This document shows positions 7,810 through 14,913 of a stretch of 21,202 bases of DNA, piece after piece; position 1 is the stretch's first letter; the number at the start of each line of letters is the position of its first letter. The notes under the pieces were generated by a model that worked only from the letters and a program-made list of their open reading frames with translations, searched no databases and was not told the origin of the DNA. The DNA is taken from NCBI GenBank assembly GCA_003523945.1, contig DOFS01000416.1, positions 1-21,202 of the forward strand, written 5' to 3'. The position numbers and the translations under genes were made by a program. Origin of the DNA: Nitrospiraceae bacterium (lineage in GTDB: Bacteria; Nitrospirota; Nitrospiria; Nitrospirales; UBA8639).

Positions 7810-9312
7810 ATGAACCCCAGCTCTCGAAGCGGCCTTGTCTTCATTTCCTACAAGAGGGAGGAGGCACTCATTGCCGCAAAATTCCGCAATGCTCTGGTAA
7901 AGGAAGGGTTCACTGTCTGGTGGGATGAAGATCTGCAGTGCGGACAGGCGTGGGCCGAGAAACTCGACGGGGCGGTTAGAGAGGCGGCGTGCATTGTCGT
8001 GCTTTGGTCAGTGCACGCGGTGGCCTCGCGTTGGGTCCAACACGAGGCGTCCCAAGCGATTGCGCGCGGTGTCTATGCGCCGTGCCGCGTCGAGCTCGTA
8101 GAGCTACATTCCCCATACGACCGTATCCAGGCGACTGATCTCATTGGCTGGGATGGTGACCACGAGCACGGTGGATTCCGCAACCTGGTAGCACGTGTGG
8201 AAGCGTTGGTCCCCGCTCCGGTATCGCTCACCAACAGAATACGACATTGGCTCCGTTTTAATTTTGCTACTTTGCTCGCGTCCGGTATTGCGTTTATTGC
8301 CGTATGGCTGCTCGGGACAATATTTTTTGAGCTGCGAGATGATCGTCAACTGAAGGTCTACGAATGTAATACCGGCGTAGGACTTCGATCGCACCTCGCA
8401 CTAGAAATGTTCTCCATGAGTAAAAGCTTGAAAGAAGTCTGCTTGGTTGGGGCAGACCTCAGAGGGACGACACTCAGGAAGGCGAACCTGCAAGGGGCGA
8501 ATTTGAGCAAGGCAGACTTCCGTGAGACAGACCTCCGCGGCACGACGCTTAGGAAAGCGACTCTGGAAATGACAGAGCTGCGCGGGGCGGATCTTAGCGG
8601 GCTCGACCTTCGCCGAACGAATCTTAAAGGGGCGATCCTTAACAGGACGAACCTTAGCGGAATAAACCTTAGCAGTACTAACCTCGGTGGGGCAAACCTC
8701 AGCGAGACAAACCTTAGGAAGGCGGATCTCAGTGGAGCGAATCTCCTCAACGCGAAACTCCAAAAGGCCGACCTCGCTGAGGCAGATCTCAGTGAGGTGG
8801 CCCTCAGCGGAGCCGACCTTACGGGAGCGAATCTTACCGGAGCGGACCTCAGCAGGGCATACCTCGACGAGGTGAACCTCACCAAGACGAACCTTCATGA
8901 AACTAAACTCGAAAAGGCCACCCTTACTAAGGTTACCCTGCGCGGGAAGGACCTGCGAGGGACAAATCTCAATAAGGCAAACCTTCGTTCGGCAAACCTC
9001 AGTGAGGCAAATCTTAGCGGGAAGGACCTGCGTGAGAACAACCTTGGTTGGGCCAACCTCAGTGGGGCGAATCTCAGTAAGGCGAATCTCAACGCGACGG
9101 ATCTCAACGGGGCCTATCTCCACGAGGCAAATTTTAGTGAGGCGAATCTCCGTAAGACGGACCTTAGTGAAGCGTATCTTAGTGGGGCTAACTTCACCGA
9201 TGCAGATCTCAGTGGGGCGGATCCCAGTGGGGCGTGCATCGACCTTGACCAGCCTCCGATAGGATGGCCAGAAAACTATGTGACGCTGCCTTCATGCCAG
9301 ATGAAGGAATAG
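7810..9312 (+). CDS. TIR domain - transmembrane - pentapeptide-repeat protein
   Basis: 500 residues in three parts. Residues 8-130 form a TIR domain: LVFISYKREEALIAAKFRNA, then VWWDEDLQCGQAW, IVVLWSVHAVASRWVQHE. Glu79 of WVQHEASQA is in the position of the catalytic glutamate of NAD-cleaving TIR domains. Residues 152-173 (ATLLASGIAFIAVWLLGTIF) form one membrane helix. Residues 213-477 are 53 consecutive pentapeptides of the form A(D/N)LxG, with Leu or Phe at the central position in all but the last two, and no break in register; this predicts a right-handed beta-helix of about 13 coils. The likely arrangement is a cytoplasmic TIR domain anchored to the membrane with the helix on the other side or folded back. 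TIR-pentapeptide fusions are plausible stress or phage sensors; this role is inferred. No good ribosome site precedes the ATG at 7810. Confidence 0.9.
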   Translation: MNPSSRSGLVFISYKREEALIAAKFRNALVKEGFTVWWDEDLQCGQAWAEKLDGAVREAACIVVLWSVHAVASRWVQHEASQAIARGVYAPCRVELVELHSPYDRIQATDLIGWDGDHEHGGFRNLVARVEALVPAPVSLTNRIRHWLRFNFATLLASGIAFIAVWLLGTIFFELRDDRQLKVYECNTGVGLRSHLALEMFSMSKSLKEVCLVGADLRGTTLRKANLQGANLSKADFRETDLRGTTLRKATLEMTELRGADLSGLDLRRTNLKGAILNRTNLSGINLSSTNLGGANLSETNLRKADLSGANLLNAKLQKADLAEADLSEVALSGADLTGANLTGADLSRAYLDEVNLTKTNLHETKLEKATLTKVTLRGKDLRGTNLNKANLRSANLSEANLSGKDLRENNLGWANLSGANLSKANLNATDLNGAYLHEANFSEANLRKTDLSEAYLSGANFTDADLSGADPSGACIDLDQPPIGWPENYVTLPSCQMKE

Positions 9313-9447
9313 GGCGGCTAGTGGAGTTCACTGTTAGGTGGTGTTATAGAACAAGATAGGGGTTTATTATAGTGTGTAACCTTTTATGATAAAGGGCCCC
9401 TTACCCCAGGCAAATTTTATGCTTTGAAACTTATGCCCGTAGGGGTT

Positions 9448-9517
9448 GGGCCATTTATAACGAAAGAAATGTGCCATTTAAAGTGAAAAAAAGTGCCATT
9501 TATCGTGAAAAGAAACA
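9448..9517. repeat. Three degenerate 22-23-bp direct repeats
   Basis: The word GCCATTTA followed by an AC/AG/CG-GAAAG or GTGAAAA tail begins at 9450, 9473 and 9495, a spacing of 23 then 22 bases. Short tandem arrays of this type occur at the ends of some insertion sequences (IS21-like ends come to mind). They lie between two convergent genes and next to a drop in GC content, so they may mark an old element end. No transposase is adjacent. Confidence 0.5.
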
Positions 9518-9568
9518 AGATGCCAAACACCTAAAAAAATGAGTGATAATATATCGTATGGAAAATAT

Positions 9569-10399
9569 TCATTGCCCTTTTTGGTCACGGCGATCTATCG
9601 CATCTCTATCTCCTAGCGGTAGCGAACCGTACATTTCATTCAGAGTCTTTGGTTCCGATATCATTTTGTCTGTGATTAGATTTACAAGTTTGAATAGCTG
9701 TATTGCAGTTTCTAGGTTGTCTTTTAATTCAATTTGGCCGGGATGAACAGCATTATTCCCTATTACCCTGACAATATCTAAGGCCTTTTGAACACGAACG
9801 TCCAAACCGCCGGCCACTAAGCTAGCAATATCCTTGTTCAGATTTTTCCCATCTTTGCCAAGGTGGATACACAGATTTTGTATGCACAAACGCAATAATG
9901 CTGCCGTCCCGCGTGGTGAAAGATGTAAAATTGAGCGAGCTTCTTCGTAGGTCGCTTTTATCGATTTTGGTAAGTCTTTGTTAGGCTCTGGCCCCATTTT
10001 TTTGGGGGGGAATAGTAATCGATCATGCACCCACACTGAAATTTCCTTGCACGTATAACAGCAACTAAGATTTAGGTTGTATACCCTAGTGGCTTGGTAT
10101 AGAGAATCAGTACTATTTTCAAAGAAAACGTTCCCCGTCTCATACTTTTCACAAAATTTTTGTAAGGCTGCCTTTCTTTCTGGAGGTAGTTCTGCCTCCT
10201 TAATCACATTCTTATAGTCAGGAATTCGGATTTCCGGGGGGGAATCATTTTCTGTTCTTTTTGGATAAAGATAAAACCAAAACTGATGTGTATAGGCCCC
10301 ACAATGAGGGCAAGAAAAGGCTATCTTCTCGATCGAAGGTGAAGGATCCTTTTCTTTTTCAGAGGGTTCTTCTAGTGCAAATTGTTCTTCCTCTAACAT
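9569..10399 (-). CDS. Zinc-ribbon and DUF4145 domain protein
   Basis: A 276-residue protein from the ATG at 10399, which has GGAG 9 bases upstream; the frame extends to a TTG at 10414 that overlaps this site. The first 125 residues carry CPHC (about 30-33) and CCYTC (113-117), the two knuckles of a zinc ribbon. Residues 145-245 match DUF4145: SPRGTAALLRLCIQNLCIHL, then ALDIVRVIGNNAVHPG. DUF4145 is placed in the HEPN superfamily and is often found in restriction and defence loci. The R-x7-H arrangement here is looser than the canonical HEPN RNase motif, so nuclease activity is doubtful. It is the last gene of an AT-rich minus-strand cassette that starts at 11976. Confidence 0.8.
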   Translation of the reverse strand: MLEEEQFALEEPSEKEKDPSPSIEKIAFSCPHCGAYTHQFWFYLYPKRTENDSPPEIRIPDYKNVIKEAELPPERKAALQKFCEKYETGNVFFENSTDSLYQATRVYNLNLSCCYTCKEISVWVHDRLLFPPKKMGPEPNKDLPKSIKATYEEARSILHLSPRGTAALLRLCIQNLCIHLGKDGKNLNKDIASLVAGGLDVRVQKALDIVRVIGNNAVHPGQIELKDNLETAIQLFKLVNLITDKMISEPKTLNEMYGSLPLGDRDAIDRRDQKGQ

Positions 10400-10471
10400 C
10401 GAGGTGTTCTCCAATGTGAGAATAAAATAAATAGCCTAATAGCCTTGCGCGATAAGGTAACATATGAAAAA

Positions 10472-11054
10472 TTATTTTGGTTTCGGAGGGAGATTATCGG
10501 GCAAACCAATTCTAGCCAAGTAAGCTGCAAATCTTTGAGAAACGTCCTCGCGATATAACTCTGAAAGCCTACAAATAGAATTCGTTTTCTTTAATTTTTT
10601 TTAGGTAGATCGTGTTCACGGAAAAGTAATGTTTGAAGTCGATGACAGAGGGAACGATTGAAACTGAGGCGTCAAAATCTAAATAATGATATCGAGGTGT
10701 TTCATTGTTTCGTAAATTGCGCCCTTCCGTAGCGGTTGCGTTAAACGTTCGCATCTTCATTCCAAGATCAGATAAATGCTCTCCCGTATAAACGTGATTT
10801 ACGTTGTAAAGAGGGGCTGCTAAAACGGACAGAAGAAGCTTATCTTTTGTGGAGGTTTTTGCCTTAGACCATTGAAACTTATAGTCTTGTGAAAGATCAC
10901 AGTCTTGGGTAAGCACAATAACCAAAGGAAAAACTATCTTCGAAACTTCTATATAGCCAGATTTTTCCGAGACGTATTCAACATATTCAACGTCTCTAAT
11001 AATATCCCCTTGGAAAACTCTTGGGTCTTTATTGGTACGAACCTTAACGGCCAC
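10472..11054 (-). pseudogene. 'LTQDCDL' family protein, frame broken at an A8 run
   Basis: Starting from a GTG at 11054, the frame reads 161 residues (MAVKVRTNKDPRVFQGDII, then FPLVIVLTQDCDLSQDY) to a stop at 10569. At 10595-10602 the coding strand has eight A (CTAAAAAAAATT). Dropping one A lets the frame run on through a clearly protein-like C-terminus (CRLSELYREDVSQRFAAYL, then ARIGLPDNLPPKPK) to a TAA at 10472-10474. I recall proteins with a 'vLTQtCDL' motif ending in a similar 'LSQRFANYxxRIGLP' segment, so the longer form is probably native. No function is known to me. The gene overlaps the 59-aa ORF by 11 bases. It may be a pseudogene, a slippage-expressed gene or a homopolymer sequencing error. 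Confidence 0.7.
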
Positions 11055-11223
11055 TAATTTTTGCCCTAATGACTATCCTTTGTGGTTTTGAAGTTCCATA
11101 TCTGTTGATATCTTCTTGAGCAATTGGATTTTTTAGAAAATTCTTTGTAACACTTTCTGGTGAAGTGCTTTCCGTTGGAGAAGCCTCGACATAACTTGGA
11201 TCGAATATTTTTTTCTCAGTCAT
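11044..11223 (-). CDS. 59-aa small protein coupled to both neighbours
   Basis: The ATG at 11223-11221 overlaps the TGA of the upstream TIGR04255-like gene as ATGA. The TAA at 11046-11044 lies inside the next gene, which begins with GTG at 11054. The product starts MTEKKIFDPSYVEASPTEST, is hydrophilic, and ends in a basic tail (KPQRIVIRAKISGR). Overlaps at both ends imply translational coupling and real expression. It is short, charged and Ser/Thr/Pro-rich in the first half, and may be a disordered partner or antitoxin-like protein. No family is recognised. Confidence 0.7.
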   Translation of the reverse strand: MTEKKIFDPSYVEASPTESTSPESVTKNFLKNPIAQEDINRYGTSKPQRIVIRAKISGR

Positions 11224-11976
11224 TTTTTTGCAGCCTTCATTAAGGCTCTGGTTTTTTGGGTAATACTCTTCTCAAAAAGGTCCTGTATTTTGGCGTGAGA
11301 TTGTTCGATGTTCTCCATTATTTCTGTAAAACCAAAGGCCCCGTGAAAATAGGAATCGATATCTAAAACAAATTCTTTTTTCTTAATAACAGAAGGATAA
11401 TCAGGATTCACAATGCCAAATTGGTATTTCACGGCTTGGCCATCGAAATTGTATTCAAGGATATGAAATGCTCTCGTTATTGAATTTTTGTCTGTATGAA
11501 AATCTATAATACCGAGCATGTTTTCATTGATATAGGGCTTCCAAGATAGGGGATTTCTCTCTCCGGGTTTTATTATATTAATAAACCGAAGCCCCACCCG
11601 ACTGGCACTTAAATCCTGATAAACACTAAAAAATTCTGAAAGAACATCTCGAATGTCGTCTATAAAGACTTCAAACGTTTTATATTTTTTGGATGTTTGG
11701 ACTAAGGTGGTTGGTGTGATTGTTAGGCGTTTTTCCCGTTCTCTTCCGTGGTAAATCCATTGCATCACTTCGGTACTTTGAGCCTTGAACGTAGGCCCTG
11801 TGAACCGGAATTCCTGAGCCAAGGCCTTTTGAGGTTCTGCTATGGGAAATCTCTTTGAAGCTTTTTTCGCAATTTTCGAGGGAACTGTTTTCCAAATCCG
11901 GCAACGGTGCTGAGAAATCGACACGTAATATGACTTCCTTAAGAAATGGGTTTTTGTAAAAGATATTTTCATACAT
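11220..11976 (-). pseudogene. TIGR04255-type protein, N-terminus out of frame
   Basis: The start (ATG at 11976) reads MYENIFYKNPFLKEVILRVD, the 'YxNPPLxEVI' opening of the sporadically distributed TIGR04255 family, and continues to about SLENCEK. The remaining residues, from about ASKRFPIAEPQKALAQEF to the C-terminus at 11220, are in the next frame and include LSASRVGLRFINIIKPGERN and the KFEVF-like core. The frames join neatly if one A is removed from the A6 run at 11862-11867. The longer frame has its own ATG at 11972 but gives an implausible Arg/Trp/Lys-rich start. The family is about 250 residues, has no known function, and is often found in mobile or defence-like neighbourhoods. It heads the overlapping cassette. 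Status (decayed, slipped or sequencing error) is open. Confidence 0.7.
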
Positions 11977-12095
11977 GCTGTTTTTCGTCCTGAAAAACTA
12001 AGAGATGGGTTTTTGAGAGGAGTATTGTAACAATTAAGGAAAAATAATTACACAAGCCTCACACGTCATTGAGTAATAATATAGATTATGAAAAA

Positions 12096-12311
12096 TCAGG
12101 TAAAACAATTTTTGCAGGCTCTTCGTTTATCTTCCTTGGCTTGAGCGACGTTTTTATAAGAAGTCCAGTTTAATTTATTCGCATCTTTTCTCTTCACCTG
12201 AAAGCACTCGGGACAGTGAAACGGTCGTCGCCCTCACGGCTCAGCGGGATTTTTTGTAGCGGCAACCACGGGGCTTTGTGAGTGATCATGATTTTGGCTT
12301 TTGCAATACAT
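12096..12311 (-). pseudogene. Short zinc-ribbon ORF with one in-frame TGA
   Basis: From an ATG at 12311, preceded by GGCGAGG at good spacing, the frame reads MYCKSQNHDHSQSPVVAATK NPAEP, meets TGA at 12236-12234, then continues in the same frame through GRRPFHCPECFQVKRKDANK and a final RRACKNCFT to a TGA at 12098-12096. The two CxxC pairs (CPEC, CKNC) form a zinc ribbon typical of small DNA- or nucleotide-binding proteins. The TGA sits in an Arg-rich context (CCG TGA GGG CGA CGA), so it is most simply a CGA-to-TGA transition in a 71-codon gene. A TATAAT on the minus strand at 12338-12343 could be its -10 box. Readthrough or recoding cannot be excluded. Confidence 0.55.
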
Positions 12312-12337
12312 AAAGAATCCCTCGCCGTAAGTAATTA

Positions 12338-12343
12338 ATTATA
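12338..12343 (-). promoter_or_regulatory. Consensus -10 box upstream of the zinc-ribbon ORF
   Basis: The minus strand reads TATAAT here, about 27 bases before the ATG at 12311. No good -35 hexamer is found at 16-18 bases, so only the -10 half is supported. The surrounding sequence is AT-rich, so a chance match is possible. Confidence 0.3.
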
Positions 12344-12411
12344 AATTACGGAAAATCACCCCATCTTTTGCCTGCCAGTTCAATAGGTTAATCCCACCAC
12401 AAAAATTTATT

Positions 12412-12435
12412 GTAACACGTCATGTTACGTGTTAC
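12412..12435. promoter_or_regulatory. higBA operator palindrome
   Basis: GTAACACGT and ACGTGTTAC are exact 9-bp reverse complements around CATGTT, ending 8 bases before the higB ATG. A TA-rich hexamer (TAGATA/GATAAT) directly follows. This is the position and form of a HigA autoregulatory operator overlapping the promoter. Confidence 0.8.
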
Positions 12436-12443
12436 GCTAGATA

Positions 12444-12722
12444 ATGATTGAGAATTTTAAGCATCGAGGCTTAAAAAAGCTTTACGAGAAAGGCGACCGG
12501 AGCGGCTTTCGCACGGATATTGCCGACAAAGCCGAGTTGTATCTTTCCATCTTAGATACCGCTCAGACTGTACAAGAACTCGATATTACAGGCTTTGGCT
12601 TTCATCGGCTCACTGGCAACCTGAAAGGGTATTACAGTGTTACCGTGTCACGGAATCACCGGATTGTCTTCCGGTTTGAAGATGGCAACGCCTTTGACGT
12701 GGATTTACTAGACTATCATTGA
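12444..12722 (+). CDS. higB: HigB toxin, RelE/ParE superfamily
   Basis: A 92-residue protein of typical HigB length. MIENFKHRGLKKLYEKGD at the start and SVTVSRNHRIVFRFEDGNAF then DVDLLDYH at the end are diagnostic of the HigB (PF05015) group of ribosome-dependent mRNA interferases, which cut mRNA in the ribosomal A site and stop growth. The toxin gene precedes the antitoxin gene, the usual order for hig loci. It is preceded by a strong palindromic operator, and its stop lies in the AGGAG ribosome site region of higA, with 12 bases between the genes. The frame is intact, so the toxin should be functional. Confidence 0.93.
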   Translation: MIENFKHRGLKKLYEKGDRSGFRTDIADKAELYLSILDTAQTVQELDITGFGFHRLTGNLKGYYSVTVSRNHRIVFRFEDGNAFDVDLLDYH

Positions 12723-12734
12723 GGAGAGAATATC

Positions 12735-13034
12735 ATGCCTATGAAAAACCCTGTCCATCCGGGCAAGATCATTAAACATTCGATTGAGGCTTCTGGCCTC
12801 ACCCTTACCGATGCTGCGGAACGGCTCGGCGTGACACGGCAAACCTTGTCTCGTGTGACGAACGAGAAAACGTCACTCTCGCCTGAAATGGCCGTCAGAG
12901 TGTCCAAGGCTTTTGGCTCGACCGTCGAACATTGGATGCGGATGCAAATGGCCTATGACCTTGCCGATATTGAGAAAACCGCCAAAACGATCAAAGTAAA
13001 GCGATTCCCCGAAATTGAGCCGCTTCCCGTCTAA
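12735..13034 (+). CDS. higA: HigA antitoxin, XRE-type regulator
   Basis: A 99-residue protein. NPVHPGKIIKHSIEASGLTL then DAAERLGVTRQTLSRVTNEK is the helix-turn-helix of the HigA family, followed by LSPEMAVRVSKAFGSTVEHW typical of the group. It neutralises HigB and represses the operon through the palindrome at 12412-12435. GAGGAG lies about 9 bases before the ATG at 12735; a second in-frame ATG at 12741 is possible. The two genes form a tight operon. Confidence 0.93.
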   Translation: MPMKNPVHPGKIIKHSIEASGLTLTDAAERLGVTRQTLSRVTNEKTSLSPEMAVRVSKAFGSTVEHWMRMQMAYDLADIEKTAKTIKVKRFPEIEPLPV

Positions 13035-13601
13035 TGGCCTTTTGTGGAAAACCACACGCTACGCCTTGGCGTTTCCCGGTTTTGAATTCATATTTTCTGA
13101 ATGAATATCACTGCGTCCTTTTATCAAGCGGCCACAGTCCCGCCCCGCCGAACCGGGTCTATTTTTACCAACCCGAAGTTTTCTCTGCGCCTCAAAAGGA
13201 AACGCCGCTTTAAAATCCCTAAGCCCAAATGGATGAAATAATCAAAGGCCCGGGCGACCCCAGCCCTTAATTCCGGATTTTCATGTTTGCATGCAAGCAT
13301 GAAGGCATTTCTTGTTAGCAAACACCATGAAAAATCCATCGAGAATAATTTTTCTTGGCAGCACATGGGATATCGTTCATATTATGGGAATGTTTTTAAC
13401 CACGAAATTCAAACAGGCCACCGTCAAACCGCGCCGCTATGGTGCTAAATTCTCTTGTCCCAATTCAAACCACGCATGAAATCCACGCGCCGCAGACGCT
13501 AAGTAACTCGCAGTCAGCTTGCGAACTGCGAGTTACCCCTAAGATAATGAATATTTCTATCCTTTTTCGTGTATGATCCCCATGGATTGTAAATACAAAT
13601 T
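13035..13601. other. Non-coding stretch between higA and the radical SAM gene
   Basis: About 570 bases without a gene I can support. An 80-codon minus-strand frame (13124-13366) and short frames around 13380-13480 have no family signal. The only structure seen is the hairpin at 13503-13536. The stretch may hold decayed sequence, and it lies between two AT-rich blocks. Confidence 0.5.
13503..13536. repeat. Strong 12-bp inverted repeat between convergent genes
   Basis: GTAACTCGCAGT and ACTGCGAGTTAC are exact reverse complements with a 10-base loop (CAGCTTGCGA). The element lies 66 bases past the radical SAM stop and about 470 bases past higA, in the gap between convergent genes. It may be a terminator, although no T-tract follows on either strand, or a site for a recombinase or regulator. 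Confidence 0.6.
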
Positions 13602-14828
13602 TTAGCCATTTTTCACAACAGGATCCGCGTCCAATGAAACCCGTTGCTTTTTCGAAAATATACCTAGTGGTTCTATTTGCACTATTTCCGGCATTAGATC
13701 AGCAATGCTTGGTAACTGCATATCAATCGAAGGCATGGACGACGTTTGACTATGAAAATCCATGGGATCAAGAACTTGCTCCGGAATATATCCAAGATCA
13801 TAGAACGTTTGACAAATTCCCAAAGACGCGGTGAAGTCTCCATCACGTTTATAAGCCGAAAGGCGGCAAGACCCACCACACCACTTTCGTGCAGGGCACC
13901 GCGCACAAATACCCTTTAGATTAGTCTCATCAAGCTTACGCAATTCATTGAAAAGTGGAGACGTTAACCAAATTTCATCAAATGGTTTTTCCATAATATT
14001 TCCTTGATGCAAACTCTTATCTGCCCCTGCAACGCCACAAATTGTAACATGTCCATCATATGTTACTCCGCAATACGATTTGGTCCATCCACATGACGGA
14101 CTTCGTGTTGGCACAACATCTTCCGGATATTGCAGCAATGGCGGTAAATTAATAAAAATCTTGCTCCCCTTTTTTCTGAGTTCGTGGCAGAATTCCCTAA
14201 GCTCGATTACTTCTTTAACGTCAAGGGCCATGGGAGTACTATTTATACCTTTACCATTATATGGATTCAGCAATGAAAATCGCATACTGACATCCAACTC
14301 ACGCGAAAGGTTTGCGAGATAGATGGAATCGGCCAAGTTACTTTTAATGATAGTTGCGTTTACTTGAACTGGAATATTCGAAGCACGAATTGCCTTAATT
14401 GCTGAGAGTGTTTTCTGGTGAGCACCATTCTGACCGCGAATCTCATCGTGCGCTTTAGCATCACCATCTAAGCTAAGCATAATGCCAATATTGCTAAAGT
14501 CTCTCAGGCGATTAAGGTAGTCAGATGAAATTAAAGTACCATTTGACACAATGGATAGGCTGAATCCATTACAATCAAATGCAGCACATACTTCGTACCA
14601 GTCTTTTCGTGCAAATATTTCTCCACCAGAAAGAATAACTTTAACAGCTCCAACTCGTCGTGCTTCTTCCGCCAATTTTTTGATGCGCCAAAGAGGTATA
14701 TCCGCTGTCTTCTTTTTCACGGCATCAATGTAGCAAAATGAACACCCGAGGTTGCAGGTGTTGGTAACATTATAGTGCAAAGTGTGTAGAAGAGGTATGT
14801 TGACAGACGAGCATGACGAGTTCGCCAT
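13602..14828 (-). CDS. Radical SAM/SPASM enzyme, likely peptide maturase
   Basis: 408 residues. The N-terminal CNLGCSFCY is the CxxxCxxC site for the SAM-binding [4Fe-4S] cluster, followed by VILSGGE and SLDGDAKAHDEIRG as in the SPASM subfamily. Residues about 250-340 hold the SPASM domain with further cysteines: CGWTKSYCGVTYDGHVTICG, then CARCPARKWCGGSCR and a last Cys in GICQTFY, enough for two auxiliary [4Fe-4S] clusters. Such enzymes make thioether, carbon-carbon or other crosslinks in ribosomal peptides, or act on proteins (AnSME). About 60 C-terminal residues are Pro/Met-rich, Cys-free and unusual. The ATG at 14828 has AAGGAGAT 6-7 bases upstream. A 100-aa protein with WCFACG lies 85 bases upstream in the same orientation and is the likely substrate or partner. 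Confidence 0.88.
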   Translation of the reverse strand: MANSSCSSVNIPLLHTLHYNVTNTCNLGCSFCYIDAVKKKTADIPLWRIKKLAEEARRVGAVKVILSGGEIFARKDWYEVCAAFDCNGFSLSIVSNGTLISSDYLNRLRDFSNIGIMLSLDGDAKAHDEIRGQNGAHQKTLSAIKAIRASNIPVQVNATIIKSNLADSIYLANLSRELDVSMRFSLLNPYNGKGINSTPMALDVKEVIELREFCHELRKKGSKIFINLPPLLQYPEDVVPTRSPSCGWTKSYCGVTYDGHVTICGVAGADKSLHQGNIMEKPFDEIWLTSPLFNELRKLDETNLKGICARCPARKWCGGSCRLSAYKRDGDFTASLGICQTFYDLGYIPEQVLDPMDFHSQTSSMPSIDMQLPSIADLMPEIVQIEPLGIFSKKQRVSLDADPVVKNG

Positions 14829-14913
14829 AAATCAATCTCCTTAATCTGGACAAGTTCAAATAGATCAAGCTTGCAGATCACTCGTATAAGACAAGATGGC
14901 GTCAGTATACTAG

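Noticed and set aside
8401..9123. 240-codon minus-strand frame, and other long frames across 8358-9262
   Set aside because: They are by-products of the 15-bp periodic pentapeptide repeat; composition is a monotonous Arg/Ser/Val or Glu/Ile pattern with no domain.
13124..13366. 80-codon minus-strand frame
   Set aside because: Cys/Arg-rich, no ribosome site, no family; lies in an apparently decayed intergenic stretch.
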